From: CAURMH01 sp963525745
GTDB taxonomy: Bacteria > Pseudomonadota > Gammaproteobacteria > Enterobacterales > Pasteurellaceae
Assembly: GCA_963525745.1 (NCBI GenBank)
Contig: CAURMH010000008.1
Coordinates: 1-37,077 of the forward strand
Direction: 5' to 3'
DNA: 37,077 nucleotides
How positions within the stretch are numbered: the first letter of the stretch is position 1; the number at the start of each line of letters is the position of its first letter. This document shows positions 24,992-33,272 of this stretch, piece after piece. Position numbers and translations under genes: made by a program. A model generated the notes under the pieces. That model had not been told where the DNA came from and ran no database searches. It saw only the letters and a list, made by a program, of their open reading frames with translations.

Positions 24992-26551
24992 ATGTCACAT
25001 CATGCTTTTATTGCGGTGACCACGCAACCGGTTCCTTACCATGCAAACACCACCGCAATCTTTAATACCCTTTGCAACCACCCCAACACGCTTCTCCTCG
25101 ACTCCGCTGAAATCGGCAGTAAAAACAGTTTACAAAGTCTGATCTTAATTAACGCCGCAGTAAAAATCACCTGTTTAGGCAACAACGTCACATTTAAAGC
25201 CTTAAATGCCAATGGCAAACAAGTGTTAAAAGAAATCCAGCCGATTTTAACCGCACTTACGCAATCAAAAGGCAGTGAAAGAGCGGTTAATTTTGACGAT
25301 GAATTTTCTGTGGATTTTGCGCCGCTGGATAATCAATTAGACGAAGACAGCAAACTCCAATCCGCGACAATTTTTGATGGTTTACGTGTGATTTCCAATC
25401 TTTATCAACACAGCCAAACCCCGATATTCTTAGGCGGTTTGTTTGCTTATGATTTGGTCGCCAATTTTATTCCGATGAACGGGATTGCCTTAAAAGACGA
25501 CGGCATTCATTGCCCGGATTACAGTTTTTATCTTGCCGAACATCTCATTACGATTGATCACCAAAGCCAACAAGCCACGCTAAAAAGTTTTTGCTTTGCG
25601 CAAGAAGAACAAGTGAATGTGGCGAAAACCGCCCTTTCCATCGCACAAAATTTAAAAAATATCGACAATGTACTTTCCATTAAATCCGCTAGCGATGAAG
25701 TGAAAACCAATTTTGACGATCCGGAATTTACCGGCATTGTAAAAGCCTTGAAACATCATATTAATATTGGTGATGTGTTCCAAATTGTGCCGTCGCGCCG
25801 TTTCTCTCTTGCTTGCCCGAATGCGCTCGCAAGTTACGCGCAACTTAAACAAAATAACCCAAGCCCTTATATGTTCTATATGAACGATGAAGAGTTTATT
25901 TTGTTTGGCGCATCACCTGAAAGTGCGCTCAAATATGCGCCTGAAAATCGTCAATTAGAAATCTACCCGATTGCCGGCTCGCGTCCGCGTGGTTTTGATG
26001 CTCATGGCAATATTGATGTGGAACTCGATGCCCGTTTAGAACTTGAACTTCGTCTTGATCACAAAGAACAGGCAGAACATTTGATGTTGGTGGATTTGGC
26101 GCGTAACGACATCGCGCGCGTATGCCAAAGCGGTACGCGTAAAGTCGCTGAATTAATGCAGGTGGATCGCTATTCGCACATTATGCACTTGGTTTCACGC
26201 GTAATCGGCAAACTTCGCCCTGAATTAGATGCCCTTCACGCTTATCAAGCCTGTATGAATATGGGAACGCTTACCGGCGCACCGAAAATCAAAGCCATGC
26301 AGTTAATTTATCAGTTTGAGCAACAAAAACGCCATAGCTACGGCGGCGCCGTGGGTTATCTCACATCCGACGGGCGTTTTGATACCTGTATCGTCATTCG
26401 TTCTGCCTTTGTGCAAAATGGCATTGCGCATGTGCAAGCGGGTTGTGGTGAAGTATTGGATTCCGATCCGCAAATGGAAGCGGACGAAACCCGCCACAAA
26501 GCCGCTGCGGTATTAAAAGCCATTCGTCAAATCAATACACAAGCAAAATAA
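24992..26551 (+). CDS. trpE: Anthranilate synthase component I
   Basis: Makes anthranilate from chorismate, using ammonia from TrpG; first committed step of tryptophan synthesis. The 519-residue product has the tryptophan feedback element LLDSAEIGSKNSL at residues 35-46 (E. coli LLESADIDSKD) and NPSPYMFYM, both parts of the inhibitor site. The chorismate-binding core includes GDVFQIVPSRRF, PIAGSRPRG, ELRLDHKEQAEHLMLVDLARND and MGTLTGAPKIKAMQLI. AAAAAAGGATTTC precedes the ATG. Feedback inhibition therefore looks intact. trpG follows after 12 bases. Confidence 0.97.
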   Translation: MSHHAFIAVTTQPVPYHANTTAIFNTLCNHPNTLLLDSAEIGSKNSLQSLILINAAVKITCLGNNVTFKALNANGKQVLKEIQPILTALTQSKGSERAVNFDDEFSVDFAPLDNQLDEDSKLQSATIFDGLRVISNLYQHSQTPIFLGGLFAYDLVANFIPMNGIALKDDGIHCPDYSFYLAEHLITIDHQSQQATLKSFCFAQEEQVNVAKTALSIAQNLKNIDNVLSIKSASDEVKTNFDDPEFTGIVKALKHHINIGDVFQIVPSRRFSLACPNALASYAQLKQNNPSPYMFYMNDEEFILFGASPESALKYAPENRQLEIYPIAGSRPRGFDAHGNIDVELDARLELELRLDHKEQAEHLMLVDLARNDIARVCQSGTRKVAELMQVDRYSHIMHLVSRVIGKLRPELDALHAYQACMNMGTLTGAPKIKAMQLIYQFEQQKRHSYGGAVGYLTSDGRFDTCIVIRSAFVQNGIAHVQAGCGEVLDSDPQMEADETRHKAAAVLKAIRQINTQAK

Positions 26552-26563
26552 GGAAGGCAAATT

Positions 26564-27157
26564 ATGGCAAATATTCTTTTTTTAGATAACTTTGATTCCT
26601 TTACTTACAATCTTGTGGATCAATTCCGTGTGTTGGGGCACAGCGTGAAAATTTACCGCAACGACTGCGATTTGGATCAGCTCGTGAGCACCGCATTGAA
26701 CACGCCCGACACCGTACTCGCGCTCTCCCCCGGCCCCGGCACGCCGGCAGAAGCGGGGATTTTATTGCCGTTGATTGAACGTTTGAAAAATCAGGTACCG
26801 ATTATCGGCATTTGCTTAGGTCACCAAGCCTTAATTCAAGCCTTTGGTGGCAAAGTGGTACACGCCGGTGAAGTGCTACACGGTAAAGTATCCCGAATCA
26901 CACACGACGGCGAAGCCATGTTTAAAGATCTTGCCAACCCAATGCCGGTGGCGCGTTATCATTCCCTAATGGGGCAAGACTTACCGCCGGAATTTATCGT
27001 CAACGCAGAATACAACGGCATTATTATGGCAATCCGCCACCGTGAATTACCGATCTGCGCCTTCCAATTCCACCCGGAAAGCATTTTAACCGTGCAAGGA
27101 TCGCAGTTATTGCAACAATCGATTGAGTGGTTGTTGAAAGAACATTCCCCTCTTTAG
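26564..27157 (+). CDS. trpG: Anthranilate synthase component II (glutamine amidotransferase)
   Basis: A 197-residue class I glutamine amidotransferase that feeds ammonia to TrpE. The catalytic triad is visible as C84 (GICLGHQ), H170 and E172 (FHPES), with the oxyanion segment SPGPGTP near 55-61. It is a single-domain TrpG, not fused to TrpD as in E. coli, matching the Haemophilus arrangement. The last codons (S-P-L-stop) lie in the left end of a MITE-like repeat, which therefore supplies the stop codon. PabA is the other possible name, but position next to trpE argues for TrpG. Confidence 0.95.
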   Translation: MANILFLDNFDSFTYNLVDQFRVLGHSVKIYRNDCDLDQLVSTALNTPDTVLALSPGPGTPAEAGILLPLIERLKNQVPIIGICLGHQALIQAFGGKVVHAGEVLHGKVSRITHDGEAMFKDLANPMPVARYHSLMGQDLPPEFIVNAEYNGIIMAIRHRELPICAFQFHPESILTVQGSQLLQQSIEWLLKEHSPL

Positions 27158-27318
27158 CAAAGAGGGGGTTAGGGGAGATTTACTCGCTACGCTCGCACTT
27201 CGTGCCGTTGCTAAAGCAACGTTCAAACGCAAGCGTTTGTGGCAGAATAAAATTTAACCTGATATGTAATTAATATCGCAAAAATCTCCCCCCTGCCCCC
27301 TCTTTACAAAAAAGGAGG
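27144..27318. mobile_element. MITE-like palindromic element between trpG and the tautomerase-like gene
   Basis: About 175 bases with imperfect inverted ends. The left end carries AAAGAGGGGGTTAGGGGAGATTT (27159-27181 region) and the right end its near complement (27281-27305). The interior holds three perfect hairpins: GCAC-TTC-GTGC (27195-27205), CGTTGCT-AA-AGCAACG (27206-27221) and CAAACGC-AA-GCGTTTG (27224-27239). The left end also folds by itself (CCCCTCTTT, 27147-27155, with AAAGAGGGG). No open frame is inside. Such GC-rich palindromic units look like non-autonomous transposable repeats; copy number cannot be judged from one window. Confidence 0.7.
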
Positions 27319-27345
27319 AGAAAAAATAGCTCAAGGAGAAATAAA

Positions 27346-27732
27346 ATGATCACCGTATTCGGACTAAAAGAAAAACTCGCTCCACGCCGCGAACAATTGG
27401 CGGAAGTCATTTACAACAGCCTTTATCTCGGCTTAGATATTCCAAAAGGCAAACACGCCATTCGTTTTTTATGTTTAGAAAAAGACGATTTCTACTACCC
27501 TTTCGATCGTAGTGATGATTACACCGTCATTGAAATCAACTTAATGGTAGGCCGTATGGAAGGCACGAAAAAACGCTTGATCAAAATGCTGTTCAGCGAA
27601 CTTGAATACAAACTCGGCATTCGCGCTCATGATGTGGAAATCACCATTAAAGAACAACCGGCACATTGTTGGGGCTTCCGTGGTATGACCGGCGATGAAG
27701 CGCGTGATTTGGATTATGATATTTATGTTTAA
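27346..27732 (+). CDS. Tautomerase-like protein lacking the usual Pro-1
   Basis: A 128-residue protein of the tautomerase superfamily (the Tautomerase_2-like group, by the C-terminal DVEITIKEQPAHCWGFRGMTGDEARDLDYDIYV pattern). A similar gene lies between trpG and trpD in Haemophilus. Family enzymes use the N-terminal proline left after Met removal as catalytic base, but this one begins M-I-T-V, so the standard chemistry is doubtful. AAGGAGAAATAAA precedes the ATG, a strong ribosome site. It lies in the trp operon, 16 bases before trpD. A role in tryptophan synthesis is not known. Confidence 0.75.
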   Translation: MITVFGLKEKLAPRREQLAEVIYNSLYLGLDIPKGKHAIRFLCLEKDDFYYPFDRSDDYTVIEINLMVGRMEGTKKRLIKMLFSELEYKLGIRAHDVEITIKEQPAHCWGFRGMTGDEARDLDYDIYV

Positions 27733-27748
27733 GAAAAAGGAATAATTT

Positions 27749-28750
27749 ATGCAGCACGACCAATTATTAGAACAACTTTATAACGGAAAAGCACTGGATA
27801 AAGCAGAAAGTGCGGCCATTTTTAATGCCATTATGCAAGGCGAATTGAATAACGAACAAATCGCCGCGATGCTCATCGCTTTAAAAGTACGTGGCGCAAC
27901 CATTGATGAAATCAGCGGCGCAGTTGAGGCTTCGTTAAAAAATGCGAAACCTTTCCCGCGCCCTGATTATCCTTTTGCGGATATTGTCGGCACCGGTGGT
28001 GACGGTCAAAACACCATTAATATTTCTACCGCAAGTTGTATTACCGCTGCCGCGATGGGCGCGAAAGTCGCAAAACACGGCAATCGCAGCGTTTCCAGTA
28101 AATCCGGTGCGAGTGATGTGCTTACCTCATTAGGTGTCAACGTCAACATTTCTCCTGAAACCGCACGTCAAGCCTTAAATGAAATTGGCGTCTGTTTCTT
28201 ATTTGCACAGCAATATCATTCCGGCTTCCGCCATGTAGCGCCGGTTCGCGCAGCGTTAAAAACACGCACGATTTTCAATATTCTCGGCCCACTCATCAAC
28301 CCTGCTCGCCCAAATTACAGCCTGCTTGGCGTGTATGCCCCTGAATTAGTTAAAACCTATGCGGAAACGGCCGTGGCATTAGGTCATGAACACACTTTTG
28401 TGGTGCACGGTTCCGGTTTGGACGAAGTGGCATTACATGGTGAAACGCAGGTGGCAGAAGTGAAAAATAGCAAAATCCACTACTTTACTTTAACCCCGGA
28501 AGATTTCAGCTTAAAAACGCAATCCCTTGAAAGCTTGCGTGGTGGCGAACCACAAGAAAATGCCCAAATGCTGACCGCACTTTTACAAGGCAAAGGCAAA
28601 CCGGAACACGCTAACGCTGTTGCTGCCAATACCGCGCTATTGCTTAAATTGTTTGGTCATCAAGATCTTAAACAAAATACGCAAAATGTGTTGGAAACCT
28701 TGGCAAGTGGTAAGGCATTTGAGACATTGCAGAAATTAACACAATATTAA
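27749..28750 (+). CDS. trpD: Anthranilate phosphoribosyltransferase
   Basis: Joins anthranilate to PRPP in the second step of tryptophan synthesis. The 333-residue product has the PRPP loop DIVGTGGDGQNTINISTAS near residues 78-96, then AKHGNRSVSSKSGASDVL near 107-124 and RTIFNILGPLINPARP near 172-187, all standard. It follows the tautomerase-like gene by 16 bases. In H. influenzae trpC comes next; here it is missing and a polysaccharide operon follows instead. The last perfect uptake signal of the window (28574) lies in this gene. Confidence 0.97.
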   Translation: MQHDQLLEQLYNGKALDKAESAAIFNAIMQGELNNEQIAAMLIALKVRGATIDEISGAVEASLKNAKPFPRPDYPFADIVGTGGDGQNTINISTASCITAAAMGAKVAKHGNRSVSSKSGASDVLTSLGVNVNISPETARQALNEIGVCFLFAQQYHSGFRHVAPVRAALKTRTIFNILGPLINPARPNYSLLGVYAPELVKTYAETAVALGHEHTFVVHGSGLDEVALHGETQVAEVKNSKIHYFTLTPEDFSLKTQSLESLRGGEPQENAQMLTALLQGKGKPEHANAVAANTALLLKLFGHQDLKQNTQNVLETLASGKAFETLQKLTQY

Positions 28751-28794
28751 TTGTGCAGGTTATCGCAGAAATCTTGAGCTTGAAAATAGCGTCC

Positions 28795-28823
28795 TTGAGT
28801 TGAAGTAGATATTTGAGTAGAAT
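28795..28823 (+). promoter_or_regulatory. Promoter for the wzm-wzt polysaccharide operon
   Basis: TTGAGT (28795-28800), a 17-base spacer and TAGAAT (28818-28823), 41 bases before wzm. The wzm start has no clear Shine-Dalgarno sequence. I see no JUMPstart/ops element between this promoter and wzm. Confidence 0.6.
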
Positions 28824-28863
28824 GTGGAGAAATTAGCTCGTCACAGGACGAAAACCTTACCTT

Positions 28864-29652
28864 ATGAAAAAATTGATAGATGAATTTAAACGTCTTTATG
28901 CGTTTAGTGAACTTTTAAAACAGCTTATTATCCGAGATATAAAATTAAAATATCGCCGCAGTTATTTAGGATATTTATGGAGTATTTTAAATCCATTACT
29001 TCTTATGATTGTGCTGGTTATCGTGTTCTCTAACTTATTTAGATTTGATATTCCTAATTTCCCTCTATATCTCATTGCGGGGCATGTATTATTTAATTTT
29101 ATGGTTGAAGCTACAACAATGTCCGTAAGCTCTATTATAGGAAATGCACCACTGATTAAGAAAACATATGTCCCTAAATATATCTTTTCATTATCAAGAG
29201 TAGGAAGTTCTCTGGTTAATCTTATTTTCTCTCTCGGTGCGCTCGTGCTGGTTATGATTATCACCAGAGCACAATTTTCTTGGTATTTACTTTATTTTCC
29301 AATCATTATCTTACAAGTTTTTATTTTTAGTCTTGGGATAGGCTTGCTCCTTTCTTCCGCAACCGTTTTTTTTCGCGATATTCAATATTTATGGGGAGTT
29401 TTTACCTCTATGTGGATGTATTTAACCCCATTATTTTACCCTATTACAATTATTCCCGAAGAATATCAAAGTATATATAAAAACCTTAACCCCATGTATG
29501 GTTATATTGAACAGTTTAGAGATATTGTCCTATATGCACGTTCCCCTGATCTGCATTCAATATTAATTGGCTTTGCTATATCTTTTTTCTTTGTAATTCT
29601 TGGTGCAATTTATTTCAATAAAAAACAAGACGAGTTTATTTTATACATATGA
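28864..29652 (+). CDS. wzm: Polysaccharide ABC exporter, membrane subunit (Wzm)
   Basis: A 262-residue ABC-2 type permease with six hydrophobic segments. The N-terminal interface helix RDIKLKYRRSYLGYLWSILNP is a hallmark of Wzm/KpsM exporters, and the late FFRDIQYLWGVFTSMWMYLTPLFYP is also typical. With Wzt it exports a finished undecaprenyl-linked polysaccharide (O-antigen, galactan or teichoic-like) across the inner membrane. It starts an AT-rich operon. The stop overlaps the wzt start by three bases (ATGA), as usual for these pairs. Confidence 0.92.
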   Translation: MKKLIDEFKRLYAFSELLKQLIIRDIKLKYRRSYLGYLWSILNPLLLMIVLVIVFSNLFRFDIPNFPLYLIAGHVLFNFMVEATTMSVSSIIGNAPLIKKTYVPKYIFSLSRVGSSLVNLIFSLGALVLVMIITRAQFSWYLLYFPIIILQVFIFSLGIGLLLSSATVFFRDIQYLWGVFTSMWMYLTPLFYPITIIPEEYQSIYKNLNPMYGYIEQFRDIVLYARSPDLHSILIGFAISFFFVILGAIYFNKKQDEFILYI

Positions 29653-30389
29653 CAAAAAATAATGACATTGTTATTAAAGTAACCAATGCAACTGTTCGCT
29701 TTAATAAAGCTACTGAAAGCTATAATGGCTTAAAAGAATACGTCATAAAAATGCTAAAAGGCGAATTAATGTTTCAAGAATTTTTAGCATTAAAAGACAT
29801 AAATCTAGAAATTAGAAAAGGTGAAGCTTGGGGATTTATTGGAACGAATGGTTCAGGTAAATCTACTTTATTAAAATTAATTTGCGGAATTGTAAAACCT
29901 TATAAAGGAAAGGTAGAAGTAGAAGGATCTATCGCACCGCTTATTGAATTGGGTGCCGGATTTGATCCTGACTTAACCGCAAGGGAAAATATTTTTTTAA
30001 ATGGTGCATTGTTAGGACATAAAAAATCTTTTATGCAACAACATTTTGATGAAATCATTGAATTTTCAGAACTGCAAGATTTTATTGATGTACCGGTTAA
30101 AAATTTTTCCTCCGGTATGGCTGCCCGTCTAGGTTTCTCCATTGCAACAATTGTACAACCCGACATTTTAATTGTTGATGAAGTATTAGCGGTAGGCGAT
30201 TCGGCATTTCAAGAAAAATGTAAAAATAGAATGGAAGAGATGTTATCAAGTGGTGTCACCTTACTTTTTGTATCCCATTCTATAGAACAAGTAAAAGCAC
30301 TTTGTAAAAAAGCAATTTGGATTGACAAAGGAGTAGCAAGAGCTTATGGCGATATTGACGATGTTGTACGACAATATGAAGAACGATAG
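29649..30389 (+). CDS. wzt: Polysaccharide ABC exporter, ATPase subunit (Wzt), short form
   Basis: A 246-residue ABC ATPase with Walker A GTNGSGKST at residues 65-73, signature FSSGM at 153-157 and Walker B ILIVDE at 173-178. EYVIKMLKGELMFQEFLALKDI near 30-51 is the Wzt/TagH-type insertion. There is no C-terminal carbohydrate-binding domain, unlike the roughly 430-residue Wzt of E. coli O8/O9a. This short form matches exporters that do not need a chain-end cap, such as the Klebsiella D-galactan system. It is coupled to wzm. Confidence 0.92.
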   Translation: MTKNNDIVIKVTNATVRFNKATESYNGLKEYVIKMLKGELMFQEFLALKDINLEIRKGEAWGFIGTNGSGKSTLLKLICGIVKPYKGKVEVEGSIAPLIELGAGFDPDLTARENIFLNGALLGHKKSFMQQHFDEIIEFSELQDFIDVPVKNFSSGMAARLGFSIATIVQPDILIVDEVLAVGDSAFQEKCKNRMEEMLSSGVTLLFVSHSIEQVKALCKKAIWIDKGVARAYGDIDDVVRQYEER

Positions 30390-30456
30390 CTTTATTTTCA
30401 ATTTTCTCTGGTCAAAATAATTTAAAAGAACAATTATTTATATTTAAGGAAATTAA

Positions 30457-31899
30457 ATGACAGAATTATATCCTATAGTCGTTGATTTAGATGATACCTT
30501 AGTCTTAACCGATACGCTACACGAAAATTTAATTACATTAATTAAAAATAACCCTGTAGAAATTTTTAAATTGCCGACAAAATTAACAAATGGTAAAGCG
30601 GCATTTAAAAATTATGTGTATCAAAATAGTCAATTGGAAGTCGATTCTTTGCCGTATCGGAAAGAATTAATTGAGTTTTTAACGGCTAAAAAACAAGAAG
30701 GACATAAAATAATCTTAGCCACTGCCGCTAATGAAGAAATAGCCAATACGGTAGCTGCTTATCTTGGGATATTTGATCAAGTTTTGGGTAGTTCATCCTC
30801 GCATAATTTACGCGGAGAAAATAAACTTCAAGAGATTCAGCAATATGTTGGAAAAGAATTTATTTATGCAGGAGATCATTCGGTCGATTTACCTATTTGG
30901 AAAGTATCAAAAGGCGCCATTATTGCCGGAAATAAAACGTCAGAATTATCCAAAGAATTAGCAAAACACAACATTCCTGTAATTAAATTATTTGAAAACC
31001 CTAAAGTAACATTAAAAACTTGGGTAAAAGCTATTCGAGTTCATCAGTGGCTAAAAAATGGATTATTATTTGTTCCGCTGCTGGTTTCATTTAATTTTTT
31101 AGAAATTTCTAAATTATTAGAAGTATTTCTAGCGTTTATTGCATTCTCCCTAGGTGCGTCAGCAACCTATATATTAAATGATTTATGGGATTTATCGAAT
31201 GATAGAAAACATAAACGAAAATGTAAAAGACCGTTTGCATCAGGTGTGATTTCTATTCCTAAAGCTGTTAAAGCAAGTATCATATTATTAACAACCTCAT
31301 TTATTTTATCATATTGGGTTTCCCCGGCTTTCTTTTTAATTTTTATTTTATATTTAATTATCACAACTTTATATAGCCTAAAATTTAAAAAAGAAGTTTT
31401 AGTTGATATTACAATACTTTCTATACTCTACACAATGCGTATTCTTGCCGGTGGAGTCGTTTCAAATATCGGGTTAAGCTATTGGCTAATTAGTTTCTCA
31501 ATTTTTATTTTCCTAAGCTTGGCTACAATGAAACGTTGCGGAGAATTAGTTTCAATGGCAGATAGCCCAAAAAACTCTATTGTAGGCCGAGGATATTCCA
31601 AATCCGATCTTAATATTTTATGGCCTCTTGGCATTAGTTCCTATATTGGTGCCATTATTTTATTTGGATTATATATTAATGATCCAATTACTATCTCAAA
31701 CTTTAACTTATCAGAAGGTTTATGGGGTGTTCAATTAGTCCTATTTTACTTGGTTGGGAATTTATGGATTAAAACTAAACATGGTTTTATGCATGATGAT
31801 CCAATTGTCTATTTAATAAAAGATAAGAAAAGTTTAATTCTGATTTTTATCATGACTATATTATTCTTAATTTCCCATAATGGAATTAATTTTAATTAG
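30457..31899 (+). CDS. HAD phosphatase fused to UbiA-family prenyltransferase
   Basis: A 480-residue two-domain protein. Residues 1-180 are a HAD hydrolase: motif I DLDDTL (D10, D12), motif II LATAA, a lysine near 123 and motif IV GDHSVDLP (D140, D144). Residues 185-475 are a polytopic UbiA domain with the first aspartate motif NDLWDLSND (241-249) followed by RKHKRKCKRPFASG, and a second around D317 (EVLVDITILSILYTMRILAGG). These fit the decaprenyl-phosphate phosphoribosyltransferase branch of UbiA, which moves 5-phosphoribose from PRPP to a polyprenyl phosphate; a phosphatase must then remove the 5-phosphate. The fusion would do both steps. The substrate is inferred. Confidence 0.8.
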   Translation: MTELYPIVVDLDDTLVLTDTLHENLITLIKNNPVEIFKLPTKLTNGKAAFKNYVYQNSQLEVDSLPYRKELIEFLTAKKQEGHKIILATAANEEIANTVAAYLGIFDQVLGSSSSHNLRGENKLQEIQQYVGKEFIYAGDHSVDLPIWKVSKGAIIAGNKTSELSKELAKHNIPVIKLFENPKVTLKTWVKAIRVHQWLKNGLLFVPLLVSFNFLEISKLLEVFLAFIAFSLGASATYILNDLWDLSNDRKHKRKCKRPFASGVISIPKAVKASIILLTTSFILSYWVSPAFFLIFILYLIITTLYSLKFKKEVLVDITILSILYTMRILAGGVVSNIGLSYWLISFSIFIFLSLATMKRCGELVSMADSPKNSIVGRGYSKSDLNILWPLGISSYIGAIILFGLYINDPITISNFNLSEGLWGVQLVLFYLVGNLWIKTKHGFMHDDPIVYLIKDKKSLILIFIMTILFLISHNGINFN

Positions 31900-31908
31900 G
31901 AGTTTATT

Positions 31909-32283
31909 ATGAATTTAATTACTTTTATTATTGCCCTAGGCAGCGTGAGTTTAAATGCACTCGCGCAAATTGCGTTAAGAAAAACAATGTTAACATTAGG
32001 ACAAATGCCTAGTGAATTATCCGGCTATTTTAACCTAGCTTTAAACCTTCTCTCGAATATATGGTTTATGTTGGGGATGGGATGTTATGTTATTAGTATC
32101 GGTTTATGGATGGTTGTATTAGGTAAGGTTGAAGTCAGTCTTGCATACCCGTTATTATCGGTCGGATATATCCTAACGGCAGTAATCGGATATTTCTTTA
32201 TGGGAGAAAACGTTAATTTAATAAGAATTATTGGATTAACCTTTATTTGTGTCGGAATTATTATTATTTCACGGAGTGCATAA
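31909..32283 (+). CDS. SMR/EamA-like four-helix membrane protein, putative lipid-sugar flippase subunit
   Basis: A 124-residue protein with four hydrophobic helices, resembling small multidrug resistance proteins and the ArnE/ArnF flippase subunits. Features are SLNALAQIALRKTM in helix 1, IGLWMVVLGKVEVSLAYPLLSVGYILTAVIGYFFMGE in helices 3-4 and a short tail. ArnE/F carry undecaprenyl-phosphate-aminoarabinose across the inner membrane, which suits the neighbouring UbiA gene. The glutamate of drug-exporting EmrE in helix 1 is not evident (Q/A instead), arguing against a drug pump. It starts nine bases after the UbiA gene. AGGAG precedes the ATG, and the stop overlaps the SDR start by one base. 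Confidence 0.75.
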   Translation: MNLITFIIALGSVSLNALAQIALRKTMLTLGQMPSELSGYFNLALNLLSNIWFMLGMGCYVISIGLWMVVLGKVEVSLAYPLLSVGYILTAVIGYFFMGENVNLIRIIGLTFICVGIIIISRSA

Positions 32284-33254
32284 TGCGTCATATTATTACC
32301 GGTGGCAGCGGATTTACCGGAAAAGTACTTGCCAAAAATTTAATTCAAAAAGGTCAAAAAGTTGTTAATTTTGATTTAAAAAATTATGATGATGAATATC
32401 TGAAAAATAATACTGAATATGTTCAAGGCGATATTCGTTCTTTAAATGATATTCAAAAATTAAATTTAACCCCAGATGATATTGTTTATCATCTGGCTGC
32501 AAGACAATTTGCCGATGCCGTGCCTAAAAAAGGTCGCAAAGAATGGTTTTTCGAAGTCAATGTGCAAGGCACAAAAAACATTTTGGAAGAAATGGATAAA
32601 GCCGGCACGACAAAAATGGTTTTCTTTTCTACGGACATGACCTATGGCGTGCCAGATACCTGTCCCGTTTCGACAAATCACCCGCAACGTCCTCTTGGTC
32701 CCTATGGGGAAAGCAAAGTGGCCGCAGAACAATTAATCCGCAGCTATCCGAAATTAAATGCAACAATTTTTCGACCGCGCTTAATTACAGGTGCCGGTAG
32801 ATTGGGTATTTTGGGAAAACTTTTCAAATTAATTTCCATGGGTCTGCCTGTCCCAATGATTGGAAACGGATTAAATCGCTACCAAATGGTCAGCGTCGAA
32901 GATTGTGCCAAAGCGGCGGAAATCGCGATGGAAAAAGGATTTCCGCGAAAAGCCTATAATTTAGGCTCCGCCAATCCTCCAACAACAAAAGAGCTATTAC
33001 AAGCGATTGTAAACCATGCCGGTTCAAAATCTATCGTAATTTCAACGCCGGCCGGCGCATTAAAGCTGGTTTTATCTCTTTTGGATAAATTAGGCTTAAC
33101 CCTACTCTATCCTGAACAATTTGGTATTGCCGATAAAAATATTTTGCTTGATACATCAGAAACAATCAATGAATTAGGTTGGGCGCCATCTAAATCAGAT
33201 ATTGATGCAATGTGTGAAGCCTATGATAATTTTCGTAGCTTAGAAACTAAATAA
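32283..33254 (+). CDS. Extended SDR, NAD-dependent epimerase/dehydratase family
   Basis: A 323-residue extended short-chain dehydrogenase. The nucleotide loop is GGSGFTG (residues 7-13), followed by GDIRSL, VYHLAA, the serine-containing FFSTDMTYG and the catalytic YGESK. NGLNRYQMVSVEDCA is typical of sugar-nucleotide epimerases. The ATG at 32283 overlaps the SMR stop; a longer frame from 32247 would run inside the SMR gene and is unlikely. Coupling to the SMR and UbiA genes suggests it acts in the same lipid-sugar branch, or it could make a nucleotide sugar. It is not of the DprE2 type (classical SDR of about 254 residues), and no DprE1-like flavoenzyme is seen. Confidence 0.8.
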   Translation: MRHIITGGSGFTGKVLAKNLIQKGQKVVNFDLKNYDDEYLKNNTEYVQGDIRSLNDIQKLNLTPDDIVYHLAARQFADAVPKKGRKEWFFEVNVQGTKNILEEMDKAGTTKMVFFSTDMTYGVPDTCPVSTNHPQRPLGPYGESKVAAEQLIRSYPKLNATIFRPRLITGAGRLGILGKLFKLISMGLPVPMIGNGLNRYQMVSVEDCAKAAEIAMEKGFPRKAYNLGSANPPTTKELLQAIVNHAGSKSIVISTPAGALKLVLSLLDKLGLTLLYPEQFGIADKNILLDTSETINELGWAPSKSDIDAMCEAYDNFRSLETK

Positions 33255-33272
33255 TTAGTGGAACTGAAATTT

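Larger units (their letters stand above)
2047..28582. repeat. Dispersed Haemophilus-type DNA uptake signal sequences (20 perfect 9-mers)
   Basis: Perfect AAGTGCGGT or its complement begins at 2047, 3317, 4347, 5005, 5544, 7927, 9818, 10264, 12193, 12209, 13255, 14507, 15681, 15746, 17515, 20168, 23241, 24860, 25250 and 28574. Near matches occur at 14291 and 27809, among others. These are the short sequences that naturally competent Pasteurellaceae use to recognise kin DNA. The type (AAGTGCGGT rather than the Apl-type ACAAGCGGT) points to the Haemophilus/Aggregatibacter group. None was found after 28582 or before 2047. Positions were read by eye, so a few could be missed. Confidence 0.92.

Noticed and set aside
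28752..28808. Short open frame ending in ELENSVLELK between trpD and wzm, and a nearby frame with slight likeness to the start of TrpC
   Set aside because: About 18 codons with no start or ribosome site. The TrpC resemblance covers fewer than ten residues, so chance is the better explanation.
28751..28863. JUMPstart/ops element for RfaH control of the polysaccharide operon
   Set aside because: No GGCGGTAG-like core was found between trpD and wzm.
32247..32282. Longer N-terminus for the SDR gene
   Set aside because: It would lie within the SMR gene; the glycine-rich loop starts right after the ATG at 32283 and the one-base overlap is typical coupling.
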